Source of the DNA: Lancefieldella rimae ATCC 49626
Lineage (GTDB): Bacteria; Actinomycetota; Coriobacteriia; Coriobacteriales; Atopobiaceae
DNA length: 64,000 bases
Assembly: GCF_000174015.1 (NCBI RefSeq)
Contig: NZ_ACFE01000002.1
Location: 376,430 to 440,429, forward strand
Direction of reading: 5' to 3'
In this document: positions 49,592-58,845 of the stretch, piece after piece
Position numbering within the stretch: position 1 is the first letter of the stretch
How the letters are laid out: every line of letters starts with the position of its first letter
Notes under the pieces: model-generated
The model's database searches: none
What the model was told of the DNA's origin: nothing
The model's input: the letters and a program-made list of their open reading frames with translations, nothing else
Position numbers and translations under genes: made by a program

Positions 49592-50662
49592 CTAGAGCGT
49601 CTCCCGAAGTACATTTTCAAATACATTTTTGTCAGAATCAGTAAAATATCCGTCAATTTGTTCGAGGGCATTGTAAAGTGCCATTTGCGCATCATACTCT
49701 TTTTGCTTTCTCGTCTTCGAGCAGATACGTTTTGGTAACCCGACAGTATTGCGAATTTCTTGAAAGATCCCTCTCATATAAACAGCATCATCATACGTAG
49801 ATTTCCAGATAATATATTCCTTTATGTCAGTGCCCATAAACTCATTTGCACGCAGTGCATCTTTTAGCTGTTGGTCTTTTGTAGAGTGATGCTCTCCTTG
49901 GTATTCTATGGCTGCCGAGAAGCACTTCTTGTCTCTGAGCTCTGAGTCTCTGTTGCCAATGTGCGGAAACAGTAAGTCCGGTTTGCGAATGCGGTTTACT
50001 GGATTTGAGCCGATTGTTTTTGTTAATATTTCAGGATTCAGCGATACCGTCGGAAACCCGAATCCGCCTTGCGCAAAAGGAAGTGTTGCTCTTAGGTAAA
50101 GTTTGACTTCCATAGGAGATGCAGCGTTTTCGCAGGATATCCTTGTGGCCTTCGCTACGCGATGAGTACCTTTTATTCCTCTTGCGTTTTCAAGTTGCTG
50201 GAGTATTTCTGATTTGTTTAAAAACGGCTTACGTTCAAACAGGGTTTTCTCGCCCTTATGAGGTGACAGTGAATAGAGCCCCATAAACTCTGAGAGAAGA
50301 TAAGCGAGTTCAAGATTACTGAGTTGACTTGACATCTGAAGGGCAGTCAGGAATGGCGAGGAACAGCCGATGCCCGGCAGCAATTCTATAAAAAGTCCTT
50401 TGCAATCTTTATTTGTAAAGTAATGAGCATGTGCTATGTGAGAACGACGCAACTTCTCCCTATTGCTAACGACATAATGAATCGGCAGGCTGAGACGTAT
50501 TCCGTAAGCTTGCTTAATCATCGAGAAGACCTTTCGTAGTTCTTCTTTATTGAGAGAGGTATTCGGTACTTTGTCTCCACAAACGTATTTAATCTTCTGA
50601 CCTGAAAGGGATTGAGTCCGAAGAAGCTCTAGAGCAGTTGTATGAGAAAACAATATCTTCAT
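49592..50662 (-). CDS. Hypothetical protein with nuclease-like C-terminal region
   Basis: 356 residues. The N-terminus KILFSHTTALELLRTQSL resembles a coriobacterial family that starts with a SHTTALE-type motif. The C-terminal third has PDLLFP, FSAAIEYQGEHHSTKDQQLKDALRANE and YIIWKSTYDDAVYMRGI, like the D...E-x-Q/H core of very-short-patch-repair-type (DUF559-like) endonucleases. Activity is not established; a defence or abortive-infection role is possible. It stands alone between two repeat elements, and its GC is lower than that of the neighbours. Confidence 0.55.
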   Translation of the reverse strand: MKILFSHTTALELLRTQSLSGQKIKYVCGDKVPNTSLNKEELRKVFSMIKQAYGIRLSLPIHYVVSNREKLRRSHIAHAHYFTNKDCKGLFIELLPGIGCSSPFLTALQMSSQLSNLELAYLLSEFMGLYSLSPHKGEKTLFERKPFLNKSEILQQLENARGIKGTHRVAKATRISCENAASPMEVKLYLRATLPFAQGGFGFPTVSLNPEILTKTIGSNPVNRIRKPDLLFPHIGNRDSELRDKKCFSAAIEYQGEHHSTKDQQLKDALRANEFMGTDIKEYIIWKSTYDDAVYMRGIFQEIRNTVGLPKRICSKTRKQKEYDAQMALYNALEQIDGYFTDSDKNVFENVLRETL

Positions 50663-50951
50663 AGATACGATGCTACATTACTTCTAAAAAAGTTATTTGA
50701 CCGCTATCTGACAGGTGTCTGACTGGAATTCAAGTGAAAAAGAATAAGAGGAAGCGTGGCATAGTCGAAACAATTTAGGCGTTTATAGGTTTTGTATAGA
50801 TTTGGAAGATTTTGTTTTTGCTCATTCACAGAATCTCCATGTCTAGCCTTCTGATAGGAGTATTTAAACGAGCTACTTAATGAAGTACTTAGGGTTTCGT
50901 GACTTTAGGGAGACTGCTTAGAGGAGCTGTTTAGAGAGGCTGCTTAGAGAG

Positions 50952-51080
50952 GCTGCCGGAAATGCGCCAAGTTGGTCTTGAGTTAACCAAACTTGCAGCA
51001 AATGTGGCAAAACTAACCATACTTGCAGTAAGTTTTGGTGAATGTAGCCATACTTGCTGCAAATGTGGCAAATGCGAGTA
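50952..51080. repeat. GCTGCC-ended element, copy C (right end unclear)
   Basis: Left end GCTGCCGGAAATGCGCCAAG, interior repeats CTTGCAGCAAATGTGG and CTTGCTGCAAATGTGG. The right end is not as clear as in copies A and B. The 520-bp gap 50663-51182 otherwise holds no gene; short direct repeats of GAGGCTGCTTAGA lie just upstream of the element. Confidence 0.6.
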
Positions 51081-51182
51081 CAGCAAACGCAAGTATGGAA
51101 AACGAAGAGAACCCCAGCAACTTCCGGGTGTCGACAAGAACTTTGAGAAAGGCTCTTGGTGAAAACTCCAAGCGTGGTTCTA

Positions 51183-52880
51183 TCATTCCCAGATAAAGGC
51201 TCGTGCCTCAAAAGGACGGAGTACAAGCGCATCTGCATCCGTTACGGTATCGGGATAGTTGCCAATGAGGACGTCAGAGCCATCGATTACAGTTTTCGGC
51301 GCGCAGCAAACCTTTTGGTCAGAGAAGTTTGCAAAGACACGCACGCAACAGCTATCCAAGGTACGCTCATAAGCAATGACCTTCTCGCCAGCGCAATCGA
51401 TGAAGTGAACATTTCCCTTGCTGATAACGGAATGAGTCTTTCGGAGAGTAATAAGCTTTTGATAGAAGGAGAATATCGAGTCGGGATCATCAACTTCTGC
51501 GGCAGCATTGATGACGGTGTGGTTGTCGGGAATGCCAATCCACGGCGTACCGGAAGTGAAACCTGCGGTTTTTGAGGCATCCCATTGAACGGGTGTGCGT
51601 CCATTATCGCGGGAGCGCTCGGAGATGATGTGGAGCGCTTCTTTGGGGGAGCAGCCCCGCTCCTGAAGAATTTTAAAGTAATTGAGGGATTCCACGTCTC
51701 GATACTGTGTGATATCGGTAAATCCTGCGTTGGTCATACCCAGCTCTTCTCCCTGGTAAATATAGGGAGTCCCGCGCAGAAGATGTGCGGTAACGGCAAG
51801 CAGCTTGCTGGACATTTCCCAGTAGCGCTCGGTATCGCCAAAGCGAGAATTCGGACGAGGCTGATCGTGATTGGCCCAAAACAGCGCATTCCAGCCACCA
51901 CCGTCCGTAATCTGTTCTTGCCACGATTTCAGCAGCTCACGAAGCTTGCCGATGTCCGGCTCTTTGAGCGCCCACTTGTCTCCGTTGAGGTAGTCAACCT
52001 TGAGGTGATGAAACGAGAAGGTCATGGCAAGCTCATGGTCAGCGGGATTGGAATATCGGATGCAGTTTTCAATTGAGGTGGAGCTCATTTCACCGACGGT
52101 CATCAGCCCGTCGATACCACCGCGCTTGACGAGTTCCTGCAGGTATTCGTGGACATGTGGCCCGTCGGTGTAAAAGCGCCTGCCGTCTCCTATGGTGTCG
52201 TCCTCAAAGACAGCCGGCTTGGAAATGAGATTAACAACGTCAAAGCGAAAACCATCGACACCTTTGTTGTGCCAGAAACGCACTATGTCGGCAAGCTCGG
52301 CTCGGACGTTTGGGTTGTCCCAATTGAGGTCCGCCTGCGTGGTGTCAAAGAGATGGAGGTACCACTTATGAAGTGCGGGAACCCATTCCCATGCACTTCC
52401 GCCAAACTTGGACTTCCAGTTTGTTGGCGGCGTATCGGGACTGCCGTCGACAAAGGTATAGTAGGCAAGGTATTGAGGATCGCCGGCAAGTGCCCGTTGG
52501 AACCATGGATGCTCGGTTGACGTGTGGTTAAAGACCATATCAAGCATCAGCTTGATGCCGTGCTTTTTTGCCTCGACCGAGAGTTCATCGAAGTCTGCCA
52601 TGGTGCCAAAGAGAGGCTCGACGTTGCGATAATCTGCAACGTCGTAGCCATTGTCATGTTGGGGTGAAACAAAAAACGGAGTAAGCCACAGATAGTCAAC
52701 ACCGAGTTTTTGCAGGTAGTCAAGACGCTGCGTGATACCGGGGAGGTCCCCGATGCCGTCTCCGTTTGAATCGTTAAAGGAGCGGACATAGATTTGATAC
52801 ACAACCTTGGTGCCGAGAAACTCAGCGCGCGCGCGAGTGTCCTTGGGATTGCTTGTTACTCGTGAAGATTGCCCTGACAT
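51183..52880 (-). CDS. treC: Alpha-glucosidase / trehalose-6-phosphate hydrolase (GH13)
   Basis: 565 residues. GH13 family: the catalytic nucleophile Asp is in GFRFDVVNL near 217, the acid Glu in TVGEMSS near 268 and the transition-state Asp in WANHDQPR near 345. VYQIYVRSFNDSNGDGIGDLPGI at the start is typical of TreC and oligo-1,6-glucosidases. The name rests on the neighbours: a trehalose-type PTS gene ends 23 nt upstream and a GntR regulator is divergent. AGAGGAG precedes the ATG. Confidence 0.88.
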   Translation of the reverse strand: MSGQSSRVTSNPKDTRARAEFLGTKVVYQIYVRSFNDSNGDGIGDLPGITQRLDYLQKLGVDYLWLTPFFVSPQHDNGYDVADYRNVEPLFGTMADFDELSVEAKKHGIKLMLDMVFNHTSTEHPWFQRALAGDPQYLAYYTFVDGSPDTPPTNWKSKFGGSAWEWVPALHKWYLHLFDTTQADLNWDNPNVRAELADIVRFWHNKGVDGFRFDVVNLISKPAVFEDDTIGDGRRFYTDGPHVHEYLQELVKRGGIDGLMTVGEMSSTSIENCIRYSNPADHELAMTFSFHHLKVDYLNGDKWALKEPDIGKLRELLKSWQEQITDGGGWNALFWANHDQPRPNSRFGDTERYWEMSSKLLAVTAHLLRGTPYIYQGEELGMTNAGFTDITQYRDVESLNYFKILQERGCSPKEALHIISERSRDNGRTPVQWDASKTAGFTSGTPWIGIPDNHTVINAAAEVDDPDSIFSFYQKLITLRKTHSVISKGNVHFIDCAGEKVIAYERTLDSCCVRVFANFSDQKVCCAPKTVIDGSDVLIGNYPDTVTDADALVLRPFEARAFIWE

Positions 52881-52903
52881 ATCCGCTCCTCTTACAGGTT
52901 TTA

Positions 52904-54397
52904 TTAGGCCGAAAGGGCACCGTTTTTCTCGCCATCAAGCGTGACGACATTGGTATCGATACCTTTATCAATACCTTGGCGTTTGCCGATGGTGAATGTA
53001 AGAACAAATGGAACCACTACAGCGATTGCCATGCAAACGGCGAAAATGCCGATAAACTCGGGGCGAATTGAAAGAATTCCGGGGAGTCCACCAACACCAA
53101 TGGAGAGGGCGTTGACGCCAAAGGCCGTGCAGACCCCTCCTGCAATGGAGCTACCAATCATAGCGCATACGAAGGGGAAACCGTATTTGAGGTTGACACC
53201 AAACATGGCGGGTTCGGTAACGCCAAGGTAGCAAGAAATGATGGAAGGAATGTTTACCTGCTGGGCGTTTTCGTCATGCTTCTGGAGGACTGACATGGCG
53301 AGAACCGATGAACCCTGAGCAATGTTGGAAAGTGCGATCATGGGCCACAGTGGCGTGCCATAGTTATTGGAACTTGCAATAAGCTGCATGTCAACGGCAT
53401 TGGACATGTGGTGCAAGCCAGTGATGACAAGGGGGGCATATACGGCGCCAAAGATAAGGCCAAAGAGCCATGCAAACGGGCTCGTGATGCCTGCAAGAAC
53501 AATGTTTCCGATCCAAGATCCGATGGTCCAGCCAATGGGGCCAAGCACGAAGTGAGCAGCCATAACGGCAAGCAAAAGTGAGCAGAAGGGCACTACGATC
53601 ATCTGAATGACGGATGGCGTAATCTTCTTGAAGAATCGCTCAAGGTAGTTGAAGGTAATCGCGGCGAGAATAGCAGGGATGACCTGTGCCTGATATCCAA
53701 TCATACGAACCTGTGCGAAGTCAAAATTCCATGTATGGGTAGCCCAATCGGCGGCGGTTGCTCCTGAAACGGCATACGCATTCATGAGCTGACCGGAAAC
53801 AAGGGTGAGGCCAAGCACAATGCCGAGCATGGGGGTCCCACCCATTTTCTTTGTGATCGACCAACAAATGCCTACGGGGATGCCGGCATGGAAGACTGCC
53901 TCGCCAATAAGCCACAAGAAGTTATATACGCCCGTCCAGAAAACGGAAAGCGAAGCTAGAGTCTGGTTACCTTCAGGTCCAAAGTAGGGCATCTCGCCAA
54001 GCACGTTTCGGAAGCCAAGAATAAGGCCGCCGGTAATGATTGCGGGAATCAAAGGAGCAAAGACTTCGGCAATGGCACCCATGGCTCGCTGCAAAATGTT
54101 TGTGTTTTGAAGAGCGGCTGATTTGACGTCTTGTTTTGAAGCCTCACTTACGCCGGAAATACCGACAAAGGTGTCGTAAAAGTCAGCGACGTCATTGCCG
54201 ATAATAACTTGAAACTGGCCGGCTTGCGTGAAACTTCCCTTAACGGATGCAAGCTTTTCAATGGCAGCCACATCCGCTTTTGAAGGATCTTTCAAGGCAA
54301 ATCGCATGCGCGTCATACAGTGTGAAGCCGCAGCAATGTTGTCTGTGCCGCCAACGAGCTCAAGGAGTTCACGAGCATCATGGTCGAACTTTGCCAT
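52904..54397 (-). CDS. treP: PTS trehalose-type EIIBC
   Basis: 497 residues. The EIIB domain carries the phosphorylated Cys in SHCMTRMRFALKD near 27; the EIIC domain (about 110-490) has about ten helices with FGPEGNQTLASLSVF and GVTEPAMFGVNLKYG, the glucose/sucrose-superfamily sugar site. No EIIA domain is present, so a separate EIIA is used. It forms trehalose-6-phosphate for TreC. A 26-bp palindrome at 54418-54443 lies just upstream of the start. Confidence 0.92.
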   Translation of the reverse strand: MAKFDHDARELLELVGGTDNIAAASHCMTRMRFALKDPSKADVAAIEKLASVKGSFTQAGQFQVIIGNDVADFYDTFVGISGVSEASKQDVKSAALQNTNILQRAMGAIAEVFAPLIPAIITGGLILGFRNVLGEMPYFGPEGNQTLASLSVFWTGVYNFLWLIGEAVFHAGIPVGICWSITKKMGGTPMLGIVLGLTLVSGQLMNAYAVSGATAADWATHTWNFDFAQVRMIGYQAQVIPAILAAITFNYLERFFKKITPSVIQMIVVPFCSLLLAVMAAHFVLGPIGWTIGSWIGNIVLAGITSPFAWLFGLIFGAVYAPLVITGLHHMSNAVDMQLIASSNNYGTPLWPMIALSNIAQGSSVLAMSVLQKHDENAQQVNIPSIISCYLGVTEPAMFGVNLKYGFPFVCAMIGSSIAGGVCTAFGVNALSIGVGGLPGILSIRPEFIGIFAVCMAIAVVVPFVLTFTIGKRQGIDKGIDTNVVTLDGEKNGALSA

Positions 54398-54417
54398 CTT
54401 TCCTCTTTTCCTCGTGG

Positions 54418-54443
54418 AACTAACTTATGCAAATAAGTTAGTT
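54418..54443. promoter_or_regulatory. Palindromic operator, probable TreR site
   Basis: AACTAACTTAT, GCAA, ATAAGTTAGTT: perfect 11-bp arms 21 nt upstream of treP, between treP and the divergent treR. Position and symmetry fit a GntR-family operator controlling both genes. Confidence 0.75.
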
Positions 54444-54613
54444 CATTGGAGCAATTTCTTTGGCGGAAAATGAAAAATCGACAGTTTCGTATCGCCGAAC
54501 GGTATAAATTTGCCTATGAACGTCTTATGCAGATGATTTGGATAAGTAGGTGATATGCTGTTTTTGGTGAAAAAATATAAAATAATTGCAACTAAACAGC
54601 GATGGAGATATGC

Positions 54614-55333
54614 ATGAAGGCAATTTATGATGAGATTTATAGGAATCTTTTAGGAAAAATAGAGCGAGGAGAATATCCCTATCAGACCTATATTCCATCT
54701 GAGGCGAATCTTATAAAAGAATACAGTTGCTCGCACAACACGCTCAGAAAGGCAATTGCACTTTTAACACAGCAAGGAGCATTGCAGCCCGTACATGGCA
54801 AAGGGGTACGCGTTATTTACCAAAAGCGCCCGCGAGCTCTTTTTGAGCTGGGAGGTATTGAAACATTTCAAGAGGCATCCGAGCGCAATCAACTCGATAC
54901 GGAAACACGGGTTCTCAAATTTGAACGTATTGTTGCCGATAAAGACCTCGCACGCTACACCGGATTTGATGAGGGCGATGAGCTTTTGTATGTTGTTCGA
55001 GTGAGGGTCGTAGGCGGCAAAGCATCGATTCTTGACTGCAATTACTTTCTAGCAAGTCTTGTACCAGGCTTGACTCCGGATATAGCTCAGTTTTCAATCT
55101 ATGACTATATCGAGAAGACTCTCAATATGCAGATTGCAACCAGCAAACGAACCGTTACCGTTGAGCGTGTTACCCGAGAAGATCAAGACTATCTTGACCT
55201 TGACGGAGCAGATTACCTAGCTGTGGTAACCGGACAAACGTTCAATTTCCAAGGCGCGATGTTTGAGTTTACGCAGTCTAAGCACCGTCCGGATTACTTC
55301 TCGTTTTTTACGGTTGCTCGTCGCGAGATATAG
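54614..55333 (+). CDS. treR: GntR-family repressor TreR-like
   Basis: 239 residues from the ATG at 54614 (GGAGAT upstream; another ATG four codons earlier). The winged HTH domain (about 1-70) has YIPSEANLIKEYSCSHNTLRKAI, and the UTRA ligand domain follows (about 85-235: FELGGIETFQEASERNQ...ETRVLKFERI). Divergent from the treP-treC operon. Homologues bind trehalose-6-phosphate and release DNA. Ends 26 nt into the histidine kinase gene on the opposite strand. Confidence 0.88.
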   Translation: MKAIYDEIYRNLLGKIERGEYPYQTYIPSEANLIKEYSCSHNTLRKAIALLTQQGALQPVHGKGVRVIYQKRPRALFELGGIETFQEASERNQLDTETRVLKFERIVADKDLARYTGFDEGDELLYVVRVRVVGGKASILDCNYFLASLVPGLTPDIAQFSIYDYIEKTLNMQIATSKRTVTVERVTREDQDYLDLDGADYLAVVTGQTFNFQGAMFEFTQSKHRPDYFSFFTVARREI

Positions 55334-56633
55334 TAACGGTGAATCGCGTGCCTACGCCTTCGCGCGAGAGCACGTCGATAGAGCCGTCATGACTGTCAAC
55401 GATCCACTTTGCAATAGAGAGACCAAGGCCGGACCCGTCGTTGTTTTCCGCACGAGCGTTGTCGGCACGCCAGAACCGCTCAAAAATATGTGAAGCCGCT
55501 GCGTCGGATATACCAATGCCTTCGTCTTGTATGGATACACGGACGTACCTCTCGTCATATGAAACGCCAAATGTAATGGACGTTTGGGAGGGAGAATAGC
55601 GGGCGGCGTTGTGGACAATGATTCTCAGGCATTGTTTGAGCAGCGCAACGTCGCCAACGACTTGATAGTGGGTTTCGTTCACGGCTGTTGCGTCAAAGCC
55701 CAAGACATAACGATGGTCAGGGTCAATCATTTCGGACTCTTCCCACACCTCATAGGCAAGCCGTGCAAAATTTACGTGAGTTGTGGTAAGGGTATTTCTG
55801 CCCGCATCGCCCCGCGCAAGGAAGAGCAGCTGTTCCACGAGCTCATGCATGTGCTCACTTTCGGATTTTAATGCGGCGATAGATTCATCAAGGACCGCCT
55901 CATCGGTTTTTCCCCAACGATCAAGCATGTCGGCATACCCGCGAATAACCGCAATGGGGGTGCGCAATTCGTGGCTCGCGTCATTCACAAAACGCATCTG
56001 TTGCAGCTTTGCCTCCTGCATTTGGCGCAGAAGTTTGTTCAGGGCAACCTCAATGCTGGCAAGATCTTCGTCTCCTGTTTGAATATAGGGCGAATCAACA
56101 CTTGCGTGGTCAATGGCCTGCTCAAGGCTGTTTATTTTGCTCTGGCTGAGTGTCCCGGAAGTGCCGGGAGCCGCTGCATGAGCAAGCGGATCGGAGCTGC
56201 TCAGTTGCTCGGCCTTAAGAGCAAGCGTGTTGAGGGGGAGAAGCGCCCGTCTGACACGCCTGGTATCACTGAAGAAATGGAGAAGATCAATGAGTTCCCA
56301 CACAAGAACCGCTATATAGAGAGGCCAAAGAGCTATGAAATCGGAGCCAAGGGCAAACGATAGCGTGTCGTGGTAAGAGGTTCGCACCACATAGTGGAGG
56401 CTTGAAAGGAACCATCCGGTCTGAGCTCCGTCGAGAGCGATTTCAACGGGAGGAGCCGGGAAAAACCCGTATAAAAACGTTCCTGCGGGGAAGGTTTGGT
56501 TGTAGCCATGTATGAGAATGGCTACGACACAGGCTGCGAGAAATATGTTAAACGAGAGGTAATTGAGTAATTTTCGCCACCAAAATCCCCAGCTGATGGA
56601 GCGGGCGGTCGATGATTCAGGATGCGTTTTCAA
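55308..56633 (-). CDS. Sensor histidine kinase
   Basis: 441 residues if a TTG at 56633 is used; no ribosome-binding site is clear, and the frame runs on into the regulator gene. Two membrane helices (about 25-45 and a second near 90-125), then a linker and the HisKA motif NDASHELRTPIAVIRGYADML near 220, the N-box IVHNAARYSP, the G1 box DEGIGISDAA and the G2 box GSGLGLSIAKWIV. It overlaps treR by 26 nt tail to tail. Its regulator directly upstream is truncated. Confidence 0.87.
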   Translation of the reverse strand: MKTHPESSTARSISWGFWWRKLLNYLSFNIFLAACVVAILIHGYNQTFPAGTFLYGFFPAPPVEIALDGAQTGWFLSSLHYVVRTSYHDTLSFALGSDFIALWPLYIAVLVWELIDLLHFFSDTRRVRRALLPLNTLALKAEQLSSSDPLAHAAAPGTSGTLSQSKINSLEQAIDHASVDSPYIQTGDEDLASIEVALNKLLRQMQEAKLQQMRFVNDASHELRTPIAVIRGYADMLDRWGKTDEAVLDESIAALKSESEHMHELVEQLLFLARGDAGRNTLTTTHVNFARLAYEVWEESEMIDPDHRYVLGFDATAVNETHYQVVGDVALLKQCLRIIVHNAARYSPSQTSITFGVSYDERYVRVSIQDEGIGISDAAASHIFERFWRADNARAENNDGSGLGLSIAKWIVDSHDGSIDVLSREGVGTRFTVTISRDEQP

Positions 56634-57183
56634 AAAAGAGAACGCCGACGTGTTCCATGAGCGTGCGGAGTACTTCAAATTCTTTGTTTGTGAGTTCAAC
56701 GGAGTCCTCGTTGACGCAGACTTCTCGGCGATCAACATCAAGCGTGATGCCTCGTATCGTGAAAGTTTGCGTTGAGAGAGCTCTGGGTTCATCAAACCCA
56801 TCGGGTGAGGCATCGTTTTTTGTTGCGTGATGTTTAAGGGCCACTCGGATGCGGGCGAGAAGTTCCTCAATGGCAAAGGGTTTTGTGAGGTAGTCATCAG
56901 CACCCGCATCAAGTCCGGCAACCTTATCCATGACAGAGTCACGTGCGGTGAGCATAATGGTCGGTGTGCTCTTCTCGCGGCGTATGCGTCGCAAGACTTC
57001 AAGGCCGTTCAGTTGGGGGAGAAGAATGTCCAGCAAGATAAGGTCGTAATCGCCAGAGAGCGCTTTTTCCACACCGACTCTGCCATCCTGCGCCTTATCG
57101 ACCTCATAGCCTTCGTGCACAAGCTCGAGTTCTATAAAACGCGCTATTTTATCCTCGTCCTCAATAATAAGAATCTTGACCAT
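56617..57183 (-). CDS. OmpR-type response regulator with truncated DNA-binding domain
   Basis: 188 residues. The receiver domain is intact (acidic pair EDED near 9, phospho-Asp in LILLDILLP near 53, Lys in DYLTKPF near 102). The winged helix begins at about 140 (FTIRGITLDVDRREV...LTNKEFEVLRTLMEH) but ends at GVLFFENAS-stop. About 40 residues, including the recognition helix and wing found in every OmpR regulator, are missing. The kinase frame starts 16 nt before the stop. A small deletion at this junction is likely. Confidence 0.85.
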   Translation of the reverse strand: MVKILIIEDEDKIARFIELELVHEGYEVDKAQDGRVGVEKALSGDYDLILLDILLPQLNGLEVLRRIRREKSTPTIMLTARDSVMDKVAGLDAGADDYLTKPFAIEELLARIRVALKHHATKNDASPDGFDEPRALSTQTFTIRGITLDVDRREVCVNEDSVELTNKEFEVLRTLMEHVGVLFFENAS

Positions 57184-57206
57184 GCATGCTCCGCGTAAAG
57201 TGTTGA

Positions 57207-57749
57207 TTATTTGCCTTTGGTGACGTCGTGTTTAATGGTCTCGGCGGCGTTTGCTACCGTATCCATGGCTTCGTTCACATCAACGGTTACCGGGTGAGCT
57301 CCCTTGATGTGGTAGCGTAGATCAAAGAAGAGTCCAATGATAAGAAGCCAAATTGTGGCACCCCATAAAAAGAGACCGGCAATGGGGACAAGAATTGGCA
57401 TACTCATAAACTGTTCGTCATAGCGCATGACAATGAACTTGGTCTCAATTCCTTTGTGGAGCAGCTTCTTGCAATTGTCCCATAGTGAGTCCATATGCTG
57501 AGAGAAATCGGATTTCTTGCTTGATTCTTGATAGGCCGTTTGTGCCGCTTCCATTTCAGATGAAATGCCCGACTGAGTCTGAGCCTCGGTCGTATAATTT
57601 GTCGCCTGCTTAGCGGTTTTTCCCTGCTTCTCAAGCCAAATAATGGCGTCAAGCGTGTCGTCACTGCACGCATCAAGTGCAGCTTTTGCATCTTCGTAAC
57701 TTACACCGCACTTCTCGCGGATGAGTTCGACTTTTTCAAGTTTCTCCAT
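57207..57749 (-). CDS. DUF4342 domain protein
   Basis: 180 residues from the ATG at 57749 (AAGGAGG upstream). The N-terminal EKLEKVELIREKCGVSYEDAKAALDACSDDTLDAIIWLEKQGK matches DUF4342, a UBA-like helical bundle. A linker follows, then a hydrophobic pair of helices near 115-145 (SMPILVPIAGLFLWGATIWLLIIGLFFDL), so it is probably a membrane protein with a cytoplasmic head. Function unknown. Homologues stand next to two-component systems in several Gram-positives. Confidence 0.82.
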   Translation of the reverse strand: MEKLEKVELIREKCGVSYEDAKAALDACSDDTLDAIIWLEKQGKTAKQATNYTTEAQTQSGISSEMEAAQTAYQESSKKSDFSQHMDSLWDNCKKLLHKGIETKFIVMRYDEQFMSMPILVPIAGLFLWGATIWLLIIGLFFDLRYHIKGAHPVTVDVNEAMDTVANAAETIKHDVTKGK

Positions 57750-57867
57750 GATTGTTGCCTCCTTGGCAATTTGAAGACGCCGTTCGCCTTCGTTGCCTCT
57801 CATGGTCTTCTTATAAGATTAACCGATTCTTGCGATTTGATTAAGTTTTAGGAAATGGAAGGATTGT

Positions 57868-58845
57868 CTATGAGTTACTTGGTGTTTCGGAGGGGTTGTC
57901 TGTCACCTCGGGTGAGATGTCTGCCATTTCGAATGAATTACCTGCTACCTCGGCAAAGATTGCTCCACCGATGATACAGCATGCTCCGGCAATCTTAAGA
58001 GGCCCCAGCTGTTCTCCCAAGAGAATCGCAGAAAAGATTACGGCAGAAAGAGGCTCGAGGTACCCAAAGACAGCAACGCGCTGTACCGGAATCTTGGTAA
58101 GTTGCGGAAAATAAAGACCTCCTCCAACACCGGTATTAAAGAGGCCGAGCAGTACCAGTGCTCCCCAGTTGACGGATGAGCCGTCAGGAGGCAGCTCAAT
58201 ACCGTGTAAAACCAGCGTAAGAAGGCCGACGAAAAGAGCACCTATGCCCAGCTGTATGGTTGTGCTTTCAATTCCTTTAATGTCGGGGGCATATCTGTTT
58301 GAGATAATCATGGCAGCATACAGTACGGCTGCAATCGCGCCAAACGAAAGACCGGCCAAAGAGAGCTTCTCGCCAACACCGTAGCCAACGATAAGTCCCA
58401 TTCCGACCATGACGACAACCAGTCCGCTGACTTTTTGCCACGTAAGACGTTCATGAAAGAGGATGGGCGAAAGTGCCATTACGATGATGGGACCGCAATA
58501 GTACTCAAGCGTTGCGACGCCAACCCCCACTTGTCGGTATGCCTCAAATAACAATGACCACTGCAAACCGAGCGCCAGTCCGGAAAAGATCAGGTATTTG
58601 ATTTGACTGACATGGTCTGTGCAAGACGGTTTCGAGTGCGTTATTAGAAGAAGAACGCCGAGAAAAAGGGCTCCCAGCATCATGCGGAAAAAGACAATTT
58701 GATAGCTGGGAAGGTTGATGTAACTGGCAACAATTCCATTTGACCCGCAAATAAGAAGCGCTACAAGGTACATAGCGGTTGGGCCGAGGGTGCTATTTGT
58801 GGGGCGCGTTGTGAGCGCCGTGCACCTGTGCGTGAACATACTCAT
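57868..58845 (-). CDS. EamA/DMT-family transporter
   Basis: 325 residues, ten membrane helices in two EamA repeats (about 25-150 and 165-300). NLPSYQIVFFRMMLGALFLG is the typical first-helix region and VQRVAVFGYLEPLSAVIFSAILLGEQLG near 255 the second-half signature. Substrates of this family include amino acids and metabolites. The ATG overlaps the asparaginase stop (ATGA), so they are coupled; export or import of an amino acid is plausible. Confidence 0.87.
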   Translation of the reverse strand: MSMFTHRCTALTTRPTNSTLGPTAMYLVALLICGSNGIVASYINLPSYQIVFFRMMLGALFLGVLLLITHSKPSCTDHVSQIKYLIFSGLALGLQWSLLFEAYRQVGVGVATLEYYCGPIIVMALSPILFHERLTWQKVSGLVVVMVGMGLIVGYGVGEKLSLAGLSFGAIAAVLYAAMIISNRYAPDIKGIESTTIQLGIGALFVGLLTLVLHGIELPPDGSSVNWGALVLLGLFNTGVGGGLYFPQLTKIPVQRVAVFGYLEPLSAVIFSAILLGEQLGPLKIAGACCIIGGAIFAEVAGNSFEMADISPEVTDNPSETPSNS

